From positions 48,191,501-48,255,500 of the forward strand of contig NC_071669.1 of NCBI RefSeq assembly GCF_028554725.1: DNA of 64,000 nucleotides. The letters run 5' to 3'. The translations under genes and the position numbers were made by a program. Shown here piece by piece: positions 1 to 13,735 of this stretch; the first letter of the stretch is position 1; each line of letters begins with the position of its first letter. Under the pieces are notes generated by a model, which saw only the letters and a program-made list of their open reading frames with translations, ran no database searches and was not told where the DNA came from. The stretch is from Zeugodacus cucurbitae. Its lineage: Eukaryota > Arthropoda > Insecta > Diptera > Tephritidae.

Positions 1-3000
1 AAAGTAACAAAAATAGCAACAACCACTAAAGCATATTTTAAAAGCACTTACATGCCACAAAAAAAGTTGAATGTTGCAGTGTTAAAATAACTGCATTGCA
101 ACAACTTGTGTTGCATTATCTCTGACAACGGCGACATTATAGCAACAACAACTAACAAAAACACAAGTGACAATGCCGAGTGCCAAAAGTACAAAATACA
201 TGCAACAATAACAACAAGCGCTTGCATGCCGGTATTTGCATGCCACACTTGCAACAACACCACAACTAAGGCGGGAAACAACAATTTCGCAAATGACCGA
301 CAAACTAACTGACCACACGACTAAACGTCTCTGCCAGGCAACTTGCTTTATTAGCCTTTTCCGCTATTATGGAGCTGATGCGGGAGGCTGCATGCCCGGC
401 AAATGGCTGTGCTGATTGCCACACTACGAAGCACAGCTATGTTGCCATTTACGTGTGTGCGTGTGTTTGCTTGTTCGTTTGGTGTGTCAAGCATGGCTTT
501 GCGTATGTACAGCTACATAAATGCTTTGGCTTTGGCGAGCGGCGACCACACTGCGTGCCACACAAACACAAACGGACAACTTGCCACAGACTGCAGACTG
601 CCTCCTACAAGCACCACCACGCCAATCGCACGGTCACTTAGCAATAACTGTAGCTGCATGTGGCACAAACATTCGCACCGCATTGGCAACGAAACGGCAT
701 TGCATTGCATTGCACTTGCGGCTGCCACCTGTTGCCAATTATTTGTGCATTACACATTTGTTGCCACAAAGCCAAAAGCACCAGCCAGCATTGGCTGTCT
801 GACGGACTAACTGTCTATCTAGCTGTTAAGCTGTACGTACAACACATATTTGTGGCCGGGCAGCATGGCACTCAACTCGCATGTGAACTAACATTTGTGG
901 CAATTTGGTTGTCCGTTCGTTTGCGCCTTGGTGTGCGTTTGTGGCAGGAAGAGGAAATATGCCGGCACTTTCGGATTGTTTGCTGCCGCCAGAAGCGCTG
1001 CGTGCGGGTGACGCGGCAACAGTCGCATAATTTGTTGTTGCCACAAATGAAGTGGCAACTTTATTGACTACCTCGCAGCTAAATTGGCTAAAGTAGAGGC
1101 TAACTCATGGCGGAAGCTGCAATGCGGTAGGCTGTGCGCGCCCAGCTGCAAATATACGCGCTGCTAAAGTGACTTAGCCAAACTTAAATTTAAAATATAA
1201 CTAGAATTTAGCGTCAAGCGGCAAATTAATTTGAAAAGCACAATTGTTAAATGTTCAATATCGATTCGTTGCTGCGATTAGCTATGCAGCGGCCAAAGTG
1301 CGAATTAATTTGCCAACTCATAGCCAGTGATACGGGCGTCAATGCCTATGGGATACCGCCGTTCACTTCATGCAACAACAACATAGCAAAATAGTATGAA
1401 AGCGATAAAGTGGTTAAAATAAACAACAACAACAACAAGAAAACGCACGCAAAAATTGTTAACCTTAAGCTTTGAACGCAGCTGCAGTGCCAATAAGCCG
1501 CCAATTTAGTCAGCTTAGCCAGCCAGCGAACGCCGCGCCGCCACCGCAGCAGTGCATACGAGTAATTTGGTATGCTGTTGCAACCGCGCTGTTAAGAAAA
1601 ACACTAAAATAAATAAAGAATTCAAGTAAAAATACCTTACTTGTATATGTTGCATGAACATATCAATATGCATCAATACCGCGCGCGGACCACAACAGTT
1701 GCGCGCTGGCTATGAGGTATTGGTGTATGGAGCGCTAAGCTAAAAAATAAAAAAAGCAACAACAAATTCAAAACATGCAATAAGACAAAATTATTGTGAT
1801 ACATTTTTTGACTTGCAAGTCACATGCCGCGCATACAGAGCAACAAACGAGTAAACGCGCCAACATATGTATGCGCATGCCACCAACAGTTGCGCGCGCA
1901 TAGCCGACGCACACCCGCAGACTGCGGCCAGTAAATGTAGCCTGGAGTTGCCGCGCAATTGTTGTTGTATAAACTTTTGTGGCGGCCTTAAGACACAATT
2001 TAATAAATTTAATGTGCAACGCGCATGCCAATCAAAACAATAACAACAATAACAAAACTACTAGCAAATAACAAGAACACAAGCTGCCAAGTAAATAACA
2101 TAAACTGCCAGTAAGCGGCGCAAAATCATAGTAGCCGCTGTCGAATCGCGCGCGCGTTGTTCTGTGAAGTAAGCAGAGCGCGCAGGTGTTGGCGGCACAT
2201 ACATGCATGCACACAAGAGTTTTGCACTTGCGTTTGTATGGCGCTGCAATAATATTCCCAAGCCGCAGATACATGCCCAACGGCCTCAAATCGGCCTGCA
2301 CGTGTACCAGCTGAACGACCTTAAGAAAAATGCGCTTGCGCATGCGCAAGTGTGCAAATTAGCGCAACGAATGCGGGAGTTGTGAGCGCTTATTGACCAA
2401 CAGGTAACAAGTAACTACAGCAGCAGCAGGGCGGTGAACTATCGACAATTGTAGCGCGCCGGCCGGAAAGGCCATTGTTTGTTGTTGGGTTATTTGATAA
2501 ACTATATAGACTTATAGACATGTGTGTATGAATTTATAGAACGCGATTGTAAAGTGACTGCCATGATCGACAACCAGTGTGTGGGGCTTGTAAGCCAATG
2601 TAAGCCACAGTGCAATTGTCAATTGATTTTGTTTTAGCAAGGCATATTGCCAGATTAGCTGAAACTAAATTAAATTTTGGCTGCAATATCGCGCTTGTGT
2701 CATGCAATTTAAGCGATTTAGATATTTCGTGCTACAATAAAAAAAAACCGTTTTTAGAGACTTATTGTCAATTATTTTTCTATATTTTAGCCCAACAAAG
2801 CCAACAGCTGGCAAATTTAATTGCATTTAACCTCTTTCTTTGCGCTCATAATCAATTCAAAAAACTACTCTGCAATCTAAATTCAAAATTTTCTTCAGAC
2901 ATGCATACGCGTTGCATGCCACAAATGGCTAGCGCGCGTTGCTCATATGATAACCTATGACTTACACACCAGCAAAGCATACAATTTATGCACGCTTAAA

Positions 3001-3260
3001 TATAGTAGGCACTTGATAAACTGTGACCTCAGCGCACTTACATGCGCGTATGCATTTGCATAAGTGAGTGCGTGCGCGCCGCTTTACAAGTGTGCGTGCG
3101 CCTGTGTGCCGCGCGGCTTATCAGTGGCGCGCAATTGCGTGTCGCGCACCCACAATACACCAAGCAGCGCAAAGCACTTATGGCAGCGCTACATGTAAAT
3201 TGAGTAATATTTATATGCGCCACTCTGCGCAAGCCTTTCGAAAGGCGCGCTCTTATCAGC
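1..3260. other. non-coding, CAA-rich and GCGC-rich mosaic
   Basis: No gene is recognisable. The sequence alternates CAACAA/TTGTTG-type words, TGCCACA words and alternating purine-pyrimidine GCGC stretches (for example 2130-2180 and 3060-3260). The two 135-codon open frames at 403-810 and 660-1067 are rich in Cys, His, Thr and Ala, match no family I know, and look like products of this composition. Two copies of the recurrent word CATGCCACA lie at 51-59 and 239-247 and a third at 2915-2923. Confidence 0.7.
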
Positions 3261-6100
3261 GTCTTGCGTGTAGAGGCGGTAATTGTGTTGTGTGAGAAAC
3301 TATGCTATACTTGTTATGCTTTTTGTTGTTCACTTTACTTACACGCGCATGTTGTTCGTTTTTTCTATATTTTTTTATATTTTTTTGTTCTCCCATTTTA
3401 TATTAATACTGCTGTTACTTTAATAGCTGCTACTTTCGATTATTCTAATGAGGCGTACGCGCACGGCCTTCTAGTTGTTCTGCCGGTGCCGCTTATGTGT
3501 TGCTTGGAAAACGCCTACTCATTTTTGTTGCGAGCGCACACAATCCATTGCGGTTGGCTGGTGTGCTTTATGCTTTGGCCAGTCGCACATGATTAGCTAG
3601 TTTTTGGTGTGCGTTTTTTATGCGCGCCGCGCTGTTGCCTTTCACATGTGTTTTATGCTTCGTTTTTTTTCATGTTATTTATTTCTTTGTGAATTAATGT
3701 TGCTGCGGTTTTCCGTTGCGCGACGTTGAAAATTTATGGGAAACCTGCTAAAGAAGCGAAAACAGCTAGAGAAAAAAATGTGTAAAGTTGTATATGAGTA
3801 TGCGGCTTTCGGAGTTGTGCTGCGGATTGCGCGTTGGTTCCCACCCTCAATTTTATTGGTTTTCTTTTCTATAAATATGAGGCGCTGCATAAATTTAAGT
3901 TTAAGATATTTAGTAGTAAAGTAATATTTTTGAATTTCTGAATATATTATTTTATTTTCAATTTTTTTTTAATCCCTCCCTCTTAGTCCTCCACCGCGTT
4001 CCTTCATACCTCTAAAAGTGCAACCGCGTCATTTAACTCCAATTAGACGCCTACTGCAGCACAAAAAATAACTCAAGAAACAAAAGCATTAAATACACTA
4101 ACGAAATAGCGCAAAATTGCTACAACAACAAAAGCAAAAACCGTATTTTTCTTACATACAACAACACACTAAAACAAAATGAAATCCAACTTTAGGCATA
4201 GCTAAAGCGCAGAAATTGCAGTAGTTTAGTTTCGGTATGCAAACTCACACCTTCATATCTCCCCAGCATTCATTTTATAGGCTGCATGTTGCAACCTTTC
4301 CGTTGTTTTTTTCTTGTTTTTATTTGCTTTGTTGCATGGCGAATTCCCAAATGCGCGCATCAAGCGCATGAAATAATGAAAGGAACAACAAAAGGGCACT
4401 TAAGTTGCTTACTTACAAACCCAAGAGCACATATATACATGACGCTGTGTTGTAAAGTATCTGCGCCCATATACAAGCCAACGTGCAACAAGAGGTGGCA
4501 AGCGAATTGTAGGAGTCAGTGGCAAAAAAGCGGCAGACCATGTAATGATTGCAATTACTAGGGTTACCAGCCAAACGGGGAAACAACAACAAAAAAGAAT
4601 ACAAACAACAACAAAAACAAATACATACAACAACAATAACTGCAACAAACACCACCTTTCAAGCGTTTGCCTTACCAGCAATTTTACCAGCTTTTGCCTT
4701 GACTAACCATTTTAGTTGAACAAAGTTAAAGCGCTTGCCACCACCACGGCCGCCAATTGTGGCAAATACACATTTAACGCTATTTATAGGGCGCGCACAA
4801 AACACCAGCTACATGCTGCAAGCGGGTGGTCGATTATCAACGCTCTGCCGCTTTCGGTGTTAGATTTCAAATGCGCTGCTAACGCGACAGCGCATACAAG
4901 AGCTAGTTGCTGGCGCAAGCGTTGACGCGTGCGCGTTGCATGCCGCGCACATGCCAAAGTTGTTGTTCTTGGCCATTTCCCATTGCTTGTTACCTTTATT
5001 CTATTATGTTTATTTTTACCTTTTTTTCAATTACAAACTGTAGCAAGTGTTTGTGGCAATAGGATGCAAGCAATTTGAGGAAAGTGAGCACGCGCGGCTA
5101 ATGCTTGTTTACAAAATGTGTGCGCTGCGCGGCGTAAATAAGAAAATAGCTTACTGCTGGCAAGTAAAATAGAAACAAGAGAAGAATGCAACTTGGCAGC
5201 TTGCAACAAATAGTAATTTCACTGTACTTGCAACTTGCCTGGAGATTGGCGTAGCTGCAACATTTGCGATTGGGGGCGTTTTTTGCGCGCACACGGAGCC
5301 ACAGCTTTGCCTGTTAGGCGCGGTAAGAGAAGCGCGACGCGGTAATAAGCCTAATGATATGGCTACTTGCGCAACCGACAGCATGCCTGCCTAGTGCGCT
5401 CGCCCGCTTCCGCTCCAAGTTAGGTGTATAGCTTTTTTTTGTATAGACGAGGCAACCAACCAACAAGTAGCAGCACAATGCGCCTTCAGCTTAAAACAAA
5501 GAAGTTTGTGGCAACAACAAAGCACTCAAACACAGCAGCAAAGTTGTAATTTAAGCCGTCCACCCTCGTAATTGTGGTGTTTGGTGTGCTGAAAATGGCA
5601 GTGTGCGCGTTCCTCACTGCTCGCTCCCCGCGCTTGTGGTCGTGCACTTGCTACATCTATGCTGCCTTGGAATGCCTTTTATTTGAGTGGTCAGCAGTGT
5701 TATTACGCTAGTAAATACTTCCGCCGTCTGCCCTCATTTGTGGGTTCTTCTCTGTTTAGTCTCCACTTCTGCTGCCTTCTACCTACTGGCTGTTGGTGCG
5801 CTTGTAGGCCGCGCTCAATTGCAAGTTTTCTTGCTAATTTTCCACACTTTGTGGCACTTTGCGTCGCGTCGATTTGCTTTTGTTGCATATTTTTGTTGAT
5901 ATTTCGTTTTCTTTTCATTTTTGTTGGCCTGTTGCTTGGTGTGCGGTCCTCGCGCATCATTTGGCCAGCATTTTACCTGTTAAAAGCTATAAATCAGCAA
6001 CTTATGGTCGGGAAATTCTTTACGATTTGGCTGCGGTTTTGCTTGTGACTTTTTGGTGGCAAGTTGTGGGGCGTTTTGTTGACGCTGCTATTGGAATTTT
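3261..6100. other. non-coding, T-rich on the plus strand
   Basis: No gene is recognised. The plus strand is rich in TTTT and TTGT runs, so many hydrophobic frames are open, including 129 codons at 5659-6048. That frame starts at an ATG, but it reads as Phe/Cys/Leu strings with no domain, and its hydrophobicity follows from T-richness. 3990-4260 is a plainer, mixed-sequence stretch. Confidence 0.65.
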
Positions 6101-6530
6101 TTAATGAATTTTTTGTTGTGGGTTCGGTTTTAGAATTTTTTAGGTAAGACAATGATATTTTTTAGGATTTTTAAATTAAAATTTTGTTTCAAGTTTTTGA
6201 AATTTTGTTATAAATTTTTAATCAATTTAATTTTTATTTATTTTCTATGTTTTTTTGTTTTAATTTGTTCCTGTTTTATTTATTTTTTATTATTTTTTTA
6301 ATTTAATTTTTTTATATTTATTATATTATTAATTTTTTGTCTTTATTTTTTTTTTTGTTTATTTTTTATCTTATGTTTTTTTTTTTTCAAATGTTTTATT
6401 ATAAATTAATTTTAATTGTTTTCTATTTCTTTTTACCTCCACCTTTCTTCCATTTGACACAAATGACTCCCGCATTGTGGTTGCTGTTGTTGTTGACTTT
6501 TTTGCGAAAATTTACATAACTCACGCTCTT
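6101..6530. repeat. T-rich AT tract
   Basis: This is an almost pure A/T segment with long T homopolymers (for example around 6347 and 6375). It is low-complexity intronic or intergenic DNA and no gene is visible. Confidence 0.8.
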
Positions 6531-8100
6531 TCTCATTCTTCATCGCTATGCATATAACGGTTAAACACATCGTTCACATTTTTTCTCATTTCACTTGTTT
6601 GCCATTAATATATTTCTATGAGATTTTTCAAATATCTTTCACTATTTTTTATTTATTATTCCATGTTATTCAATGCTTTGTTGCCGCCAACTAACGTTAC
6701 TTTTATGTCCCGCCGAACGCATATTTAACACTTATTTACATATTTTATGAGTTGTCTAATACAAAATAGAAGTCCATTTCTCGGATTGCGTAGGTGTGGT
6801 TTGTTGTAATGATTTATCTAAATTAGTTTCATGGGAATCTCAAAGGTGTGTGCTGACATCCTTATATATTTACATATATTAGTTGGAAATGAAATTTGAT
6901 ACATTTGAAATTTTTTTATTTATTTGTTTCTGCTATGCAGAATGTCTTCAAAGACTTTGTGGGAATTCCCATATAGAAAATTTAAAATAATATTCAAACA
7001 AAAATAATTTGTTGAACAACTTGGTGTCATTGACTCAAATACCACAATTTCCATTTGTTTCAAGTCTTACTTTATTCACTTATTGCCTTCTTAGACAAAA
7101 ATAAATTAGTAAAAACACATTTCCCCACCAAAGATCACACATTGCAGCAGTCAATGGAGCACATCTCCGGCTATTCAATCAACTACACCTCTAGCCCTTG
7201 CCCCGCCATGCACTTTCTGCATGCCAAATTTCACACTTAACGATTTGCAATTAATATTTTTTAATATTTTCATGATTGCATAATTTATTTGTCTCTTCGC
7301 AAATCGAAATATTAATTCAAATGACATCCGGTAGCCGGACAGTGAGCGTGCAGCAAGCAGCAAGCAGCAAAATGCAAATGAATTGATGAATGAAATGAGA
7401 TAAACGAAAACAAAGAATAAAAGAAAGTAAAGAAGACAAGTCAAAACAAACAACAACAACAAACTACTGTAGCTGCAATAACGCCACTCATTGTTGTTGT
7501 AGCAGCATCAACAACAGCATATGTCAACGCCATTCATTGATGATTCTGTCCGTGATGCTGCGCAACGGTAAACAGTTTTCATTCAATTTAATGGCGCGAC
7601 GGCGCACCATCGCACGCCCAGACTCCGCTCTCGCAACACACGATTGCTCATCGCCACTAAACGCTTGCAATTCACTCTTGTGTGTGCACAATCAATGGGT
7701 CTCCGGGTCGTGTCGGTGCTGTTGTGGTTGATATCTCGATTTGCTCTTTAGTGGTTGAAGTGCCAAAAGTTGGCGAGAACTTCCGCCGTTAATCGCGTTT
7801 CATAATTTAGTTATTAATTCAGCACTTTTTCTGAGTATTTTTGTTGTTGTTACTGGGATCTGCACTATTCTTTATTCACTATTTTCTTAAATGTGAATTT
7901 TTGTTGTAATTGTTTTTGTTGTTTTATGTCTATATTAATCGTTGTGAAATTAATCCGTATTTTTATCTTCGATTTTCCGCTTAATTCGTCAAATGACCGT
8001 AGAAAAGATCATCAACGATCATCCGGTCGAACTGTGATTATGACTTGGGTGATAAACTTGTAAGCCAAAAGGCAGCAAATGTCGATTTATTTATGTATAT
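6531..8100. other. non-coding; moderately GC-rich block at 7500-8040
   Basis: 6531-7440 is unremarkable AT-rich sequence. 7500-7800 is more balanced, and its plus strand has an open frame of 64 codons at 7537-7731 beginning at a non-ATG codon, with no recognised motif. Such a block could be an enhancer or an untranslated exon, but nothing in it is diagnostic. Confidence 0.55.
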
Positions 8101-8104
8101 AGAT

Positions 8105-8530
8105 GTGCTGGTAATAAATACTATTAATTTGGAAAAGCTTTAAAGGTTTTCCAATTTTTTTAAACTTATTAAAAAAAAAATATTAAAAGCTTCTTAAAAT
8201 CAGTTCTAAAGCTTTCAAATTTGAAATCTTTGATATAAGGTTATTCGTAAAATTATAGTATATAATTCGGAAATATATATTTTTGCCGAAAGGACTTAAA
8301 AACTTTGAAAGCTTTCATTTTGTTCCCTAAAGCTTTCAGAAAGTTTCGAAAGTTAACAAAAATCAAGCAAAAGCTTCTAAAAACCAACCGGGGAGCTGTC
8401 GAGCTTTTAAAATTAAGCTGCAAAGCTTAACAGAAATTCATAAAAAAAAAATATTTTAAATGCTAGGAAATTATATAAATTTTTCTCATGAACTTTTGAT
8501 AAAAAACTTGAAGCTTGAAAAAATAGCAAC
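8105..8530. repeat. AAGCTTT motif cluster 1
   Basis: About nine copies of AAAGCTT/AAGCTTT words, several as the palindrome GAAAGCTTTC or close to it, occur in about 420 bp of AT-rich DNA. The same word clusters again at 43640-44040 and 46310-46590. No tandem period is visible here, so this is a motif cluster rather than a clean array. Confidence 0.7.
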
Positions 8531-9240
8531 AATTTAAAAAAAGTCCACCAAAAAATACAGAACGGATGTGGTATAGCTGAAGTATAGTAGAGTATGTTGT
8601 TATTGTAGTTAACACAAAATATGTTGTTGTTGTAGTTAGCAACAATATATTGTTGTTGTTGTTATTAGCAAACACAAACCTCCACCATGCTACTATTATT
8701 GCTGTGGTTTAACAATTTATATGAGCTCCTTTATAATTGCTGTTGTTGTTGTAGACAGAGCCGCCTAAAAGCTTGTAGCTTTCGATCAAAGTCAAATAAA
8801 TTTTTTATGACACAGAGCCGAAAATGAAAAACAATTTTTTTTTTTTTCAGAAAACAACAACAATAACTATTTAAGCAACAACAAAATGGCAATGTCTAAA
8901 GATTGTTGAAAGAAACCGGCAAATCGAAGAAAAATCCTCAAAAGTTTTAGCTTCGCCCGCACACCACAGTTCATTTGCCAATTTTCGGTCTAGACCACCC
9001 GCTTTTGGTTTGCTCTTGTGTTATTTTTGTTGTTGGTATATTATTATCCGGGCATAATGCACCTGCTATTTGTTATTTACTTTATTTAATTTTACCGATT
9101 TTCATTGCAATTTCCTTCATTTCCACTGCTTGCCGCAAGTGTTTGTTGTTGTAGTCGCCAAAAATGTCTAACTGTTGCAACAATAATATTCTCTGTCATA
9201 CATACACATACATACACCGCCAATTGAAGCATCAAGTGTT
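8531..9240. other. non-coding with TTG-rich patches
   Basis: 8590-8670 holds two related patches of TTGTTGTTG followed by TAGTTAGCAACA-like sequence, resembling a small local duplication. The remainder is AT-rich, with a poly-T run near 8836. No gene is seen. Confidence 0.65.
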
Positions 9241-9900
9241 GCGGTCATTTTTATGGTGAATTCTATAAACTTTATTGTTGCTTTTGTTGCGGTTATCAGG
9301 CCATTGTTGCAGTTGCCACCGCTGTTCGCCAACCGTGGGAGCAAAATCGATGCATCAGCTTGGAGCGGCGAAAATTACTGTCGGCTGTCACTCGCATTTG
9401 TGGCTTGCTGGTGGTTTTTGCTGTTGTTGTTGTTGTTACTTTTGTTGTAGTTGTAGTTGATATGATTGCTTTTATCGTTTTTTGGCGACATACAACATGT
9501 TGTGTTTGTTGTTGTTGTGTCTTTTCTTGGCGTCATACACGTTCGAGGTTACGCTGCATACAACAACTAAGTGTGGTTGTTGTTGTTATTATTATTCTTG
9601 TTGCGGTCGCTTGCGGCTTTTTTGCACTTCCTGCTGCTGTGGCAAGCCAATGTGTGCGCATACACTCATTATATATGTAAGTATGTTGATAGTAGTTGTT
9701 GTTGTAAAGCAATCGTATTTGTTTATATTGTTGTTGTTGCTGTTGTTTTTATTTTTTGTTATAATCCATTGGTGAATGTCATTTACATTCATTTTCTTGC
9801 TTGCTACGTTTGACGTATATTTGTTGTTGTTGTAGTTTGTTGTTTTACCTTTTTTTCTTTTAGTTATTGTTGTTGTTGTGTTTCATTTTTGCTGCAGTTC
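9241..9900 (+). repeat. dense TTG/GTT microsatellite zone
   Basis: Interrupted (TTG)n blocks recur at about 9418-9455, 9500-9520, 9570-9600, 9695-9745 and 9822-9880. Every reading frame across the zone therefore encodes Val, Leu or Cys strings, which explains several overlapping open frames of 61-106 codons. None is credible as a gene. Confidence 0.85.
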
Positions 9901-10610
9901 TTTTGTGGTTAACACAGTGCACCACAAAAAGGAAGCGACATTGACACGCTTAACTTGCAACGCCGACAAAAAGGGCAGACAACTTGACACAGGACGTTGC
10001 ATATTTCACATGCCACACAACACAATACTTACTTTAGGCGGGGGAAGAAGCATGGTCGATCGAAAAAGTAACAGAAAATCACAAGCAAGCCAGCCAAGGC
10101 GATGGCGAAGGAGTAGCGCAACTTGCAAAAAGAGAGAATGATGCATCGAATTTGTAATCAAACTGATGCAACGCAATGAAATGTTCGAATTTATTAAGCC
10201 AAATGGACGCCGAGACGCCTGCACTTGCGCGAATACACAAGCTTGTGTGTGTGTTGCGGTCTTTTTCGCTGCTTCTCACTCGGCTTAGCCTGTTATGTGG
10301 CCCTTGAAATGCGTCAAGAAGCTTAAATTAGCTGCAGAGATGCTGAGGAAGGCTTTTGAGAATAAGAAATAAAAGCAACGCATGCGCACGCCCGCACAAA
10401 GGAATCAAGTGTTCACTATGGTGGTATTAAGTTACACTGGAAGAGTGACACTTTCAAAAATAGAGTTTTAAGAACAAATAAGGTACAACTAATATAACAT
10501 GAGGGCTTTTTAATGATTTTAGACACATCACTCCAAGCAGAATGCAGCTGATCTTAGTTCAATCGGTAAGTCACAAAAACTTATGAATCATTTCATAGTA
10601 TTCACTACAA
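9901..10610. other. non-coding, mixed composition
   Basis: No gene is recognised. 10523-10565 is bounded by a TTTTAG and a GTAAGT and is open in two frames, but at 43 nt and with a weak pyrimidine tract it is not convincing as an exon. One CATGCCACA word lies at 10009-10017. Confidence 0.55.
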
Positions 10611-10620
10611 ATATTTATAT

Positions 10621-10690
10621 TCATACTCATACTCATACTCAGTACTAAAAGTACTCATACTCATACTCATACTCAGTATGAGTACTCTTC
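10621..10690. repeat. TCATAC hexamer repeats with AGTACT inverted words
   Basis: Two runs of (TCATAC)3-4, at 10621-10641 and 10654-10674, are separated by AGTACT and GTACT words. They are followed by the inverse motif CAGTATGAGTACT. AGTACTC/GAGTATA words then continue sparsely to about 10990. Clusters like this resemble subterminal repeats of hAT-type transposons, but no complete terminal inverted repeat was found. Confidence 0.7.
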
Positions 10691-13380
10691 GAGTAACAGA
10701 TGTCAATTAACAGACCTTATTAGATGCAATCCTTTTAGTTAAATATATTAAAAGTACTCATAATTTCGAATATAGAGAATAAGAATACATATTTTCGATT
10801 AGAGTTACTCTGATTGGTATCAGGAATACGGCGTATCGATATGTAGTAAAAAGTCATTAGAAATTAATTACAATTGTGTATATAAATGAATTCAGTAACA
10901 TCATTTTTCACGGTGCAGACCAAAGTACTCGACTTAGTGAGTATATTCGAGTATACTCTGTGGACACTCAGTCCCCCTTTCTTTCGAAAAATCACTGATA
11001 TACACATTAAGATTCCAAAGCCAGTCAACGGATGCGCTTTCAACGTTGAATGTATACAAAATAACTGCGTACACGAAGTCCAGTCGTCTGCACAATCGCC
11101 ACAGTGAAGACACCAAATGATGGATCACCGTAGATAAGCGCTTTTTTCGCGTAAACCGTATCTTGAGCGTACATAATCGCATCAGTCAGTTTTGCGATGC
11201 GTTAAGTTGCAATATAGGTATGCTGTGACAACAACAACAAAAACAATCACAAAAACTACAACAACAACCGAAAGATGCGCACATAAAAAGACAATCAACG
11301 CGCGCGCACACACAAAACGCGGCAGCGGCGAATTGAATTATGTGCAGCGGAGAAAGGATATGTGGCAAGCATGCGGCTGACATTCGATGCGAGCAGGCGG
11401 ACAGCCAGCAAGTTGTGGGTTGCACGCGGCTAAGCGCTTTCAAATGTAGGAATATATGCAAATATGTGTGTGTAAGCGTTTGGGCTTAGCCAACACAGCT
11501 CGCAGCCAGTCTCCCACCTGTTGCACGGGCACTTTGTTGTGCCATCGTTTGTCCGCTACGCGGCTGCTAACGGCTTGATGGCCTGTCTGTCTGCCCATTT
11601 GAATTTAACGCGCACGTCATCATCATCATCAGCGGCAGCCCAACTGGCTAGCTATCTGGCCTAATGCCTTACAACAGCATGCGTACGCTTATGTGGCAAG
11701 CTTGAATGCTGCACACTGTCATCTGACGGCTGCCATTTACCGGCTGTTTGTCCATTTAGCTGGCTGGCTGGCTGGCTGCCACATGCAAGAATGGCATTAA
11801 GCAGCGCTGCAGGCATTCAGCACTCGCGCCCTCAACCGCCGCGTTCGCCGCATCTACAGCGTATTTAACTGCTAATCGCCGGAATTTTAATCAGCCGTGG
11901 GTGCCGACGAAAGACTGCCACGCCAACGCCACCGCTAGAGCTGCATTAGTTGCCCGCTCAAATGTTGGTTGCATGCATGTGCTGTTGCTGCTGGCTGGTC
12001 GCATGCGCAAATTGAATTTTCCATATGAGCGCATCGTAATCGTATGTTGCACGGGTAATATGAGACGCAGAGTGGCTCATAACAGCTGTGTTGTTGCAAG
12101 TTAAAATTAGTTATAATAAAGAAAATATTTTTTATTTAATTTTGAACGTGCCACAAATATGTTGCATGCCACAAATTTTTTTTTTAGTTTTTTTTCTACA
12201 GTATATAACACCGTTAATGTGGCAGCAACGCATTTATTCGCGCTATTATATTTTTAAATGTTGTTGTTATTGTTTGTTGCTAGTTTTGTGATTTTATGAC
12301 ACCACCAATGACAGTCTCTGACTTTCTGTTTTATTTTCATTTGAAAGGTTTTTTGTTGCAAGCTGCTCGCTGCTTCCACGCGGTTCATAACACGCTCGAG
12401 CTGCCATGCGAAGTCATTTCGCTGTTGTTTAACGCATAAAAGCCATAACGAAAGCTTAAATGATTTCCTTCCAAATGTGCTGCTGCCAGTGTGGCAAGCT
12501 ACGTGTTGTTGTTGTTGTTGCATATTGCCGTTGACGCTGAATGTCACTGTGCGCCGCCTATGTTGAGATGGCGTTGCCGCTGTCATTGTTCCTTTGCTTT
12601 TCGCACACACTCTTTGTTGTATTCTATGGTGTTGTTGTTTCTGTTTGTGCTGCCAGACAGCAAGCCCCAAGTGCTGCCAAGGTCCAAAAAATTTCAATTA
12701 AATTTCATAGCTAATCGATTCTTATATGCTCATAAATAGCAACAAAAACAAAAACAACAACATCAAGGTAGCTAATAATAACAGCATCACTTGCAATTAT
12801 ACGACATTACAACAATGCGAAATGCAACAACGACAGTAGTGCACCACAGCAGTAAACAGTAAATGTGGTAGAAATGGCGCTCAGCCTATGAGCCGAGCCT
12901 AGCAGACAGACAGCCCTGGCAGTCAGTTAGTTAAACAGTCGCTGAATTCGTCAAGATCGCACCTCCTAGCAGCCTTGTTGCTTGACAAGGGGCGTGGCGG
13001 GTTAATGCATGTGTGCGTGTGAGTGTGTGTGATGGAAGCTGCTAAAAGGAAACAAATTGAAAATTCCTGACTTCGCGGAGACCTCGTGGAGACCCCACAA
13101 TGTGACCTTTATTTTGCTTGGCTTTTTTGTATTTGTTGTTGTTGTTATCTGTGTGTTTGTAGGTATGACTCAGACTATCAACTGAAATACGAATATAATG
13201 CGGGCAAAATGCAGTGCAAGCAGCGAAAAAGTCTAAAAAGTTCGAGTATGTTGGTGAAAGACACTTGAAGAAGTGTAGACTTTACGAGCCTGTAAAAGGT
13301 GTGAAGGAGTTTTTTAATTACACTGCCACACGGTTTAACAGCACACTGTTGTACACACTGCCACACAGAGTTAGTGTGGG
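10691..13380. other. non-coding; GC-richer 11280-12080
   Basis: 10691-11180 is AT-rich sequence with scattered GAGTACTC-like words. 11280-12080 is GC-richer and contains (CAT)4 near 11618 and (CTGG)5 near 11760. It also has words typical of regulatory DNA, such as CACCTG at 11516. The 147-codon minus-strand frame at 12254-12697 begins at TTG and is a poly-Gln/Asn reading of CAA repeats. No gene is supported. Confidence 0.6.
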
Positions 13381-13389
13381 ACAGATAGG

Positions 13390-13664
13390 AAAATTAAAAT
13401 TAAAATTAAAATTAAAATTAAAATTAAAATTAAAATTAAAATTAAAATTAAAATTAAAATTAAAATTAAAATTAAAATTAAAATTAAAATTAAAATTAAA
13501 ATTAAAATTAAAATTAAAATTAAAATTAAAATTAAAATTAAAATTAAAATTAAAATTAAAATTAAAATTAAAATTAAAATTAAAATTAAAATTAAAATTA
13601 AAATTAAAATTAAAATTAAAATTAAAATTAAAATTAAAATTAAAATTAAAATTAAAATTAAAAT
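13390..13664. repeat. perfect (AAAATT)n hexanucleotide array, about 46 copies
   Basis: Across 275 bp the hexamer AAAATT repeats without a visible interruption. It ends where TTA becomes TCA at 13665. The forward frame reads (Lys-Leu)n and the reverse frame (Leu-Ile)n, which makes two long but meaningless open frames. An array this long and perfect implies recent expansion and likely length polymorphism. It sits 71 bp upstream of the exon candidate at 13736-13790. Confidence 0.97.
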
Positions 13665-13735
13665 CAAAAAAACGTTCCTACAAACCCCATTGAATGAAAC
13701 ACACACATATTCACTTCAACTCTTCCCCACCGCAG

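Noticed and set aside
10523..10565. 43-nt segment between TTTTAG and GTAAGT resembling a micro-exon
   Set aside because: The pyrimidine tract is weak and interrupted, and no supporting context exists; splice-like pairs of this quality are common by chance.
12254..12697. 147-codon minus-strand Gln/Asn-rich frame
   Set aside because: It starts at TTG rather than ATG and its Gln and Asn runs are readings of TTG repeats; no domain is visible.
13214..13706. Long (Lys-Leu)n and (Leu-Ile)n frames
   Set aside because: They are translations of the AAAATT microsatellite at 13390-13664.
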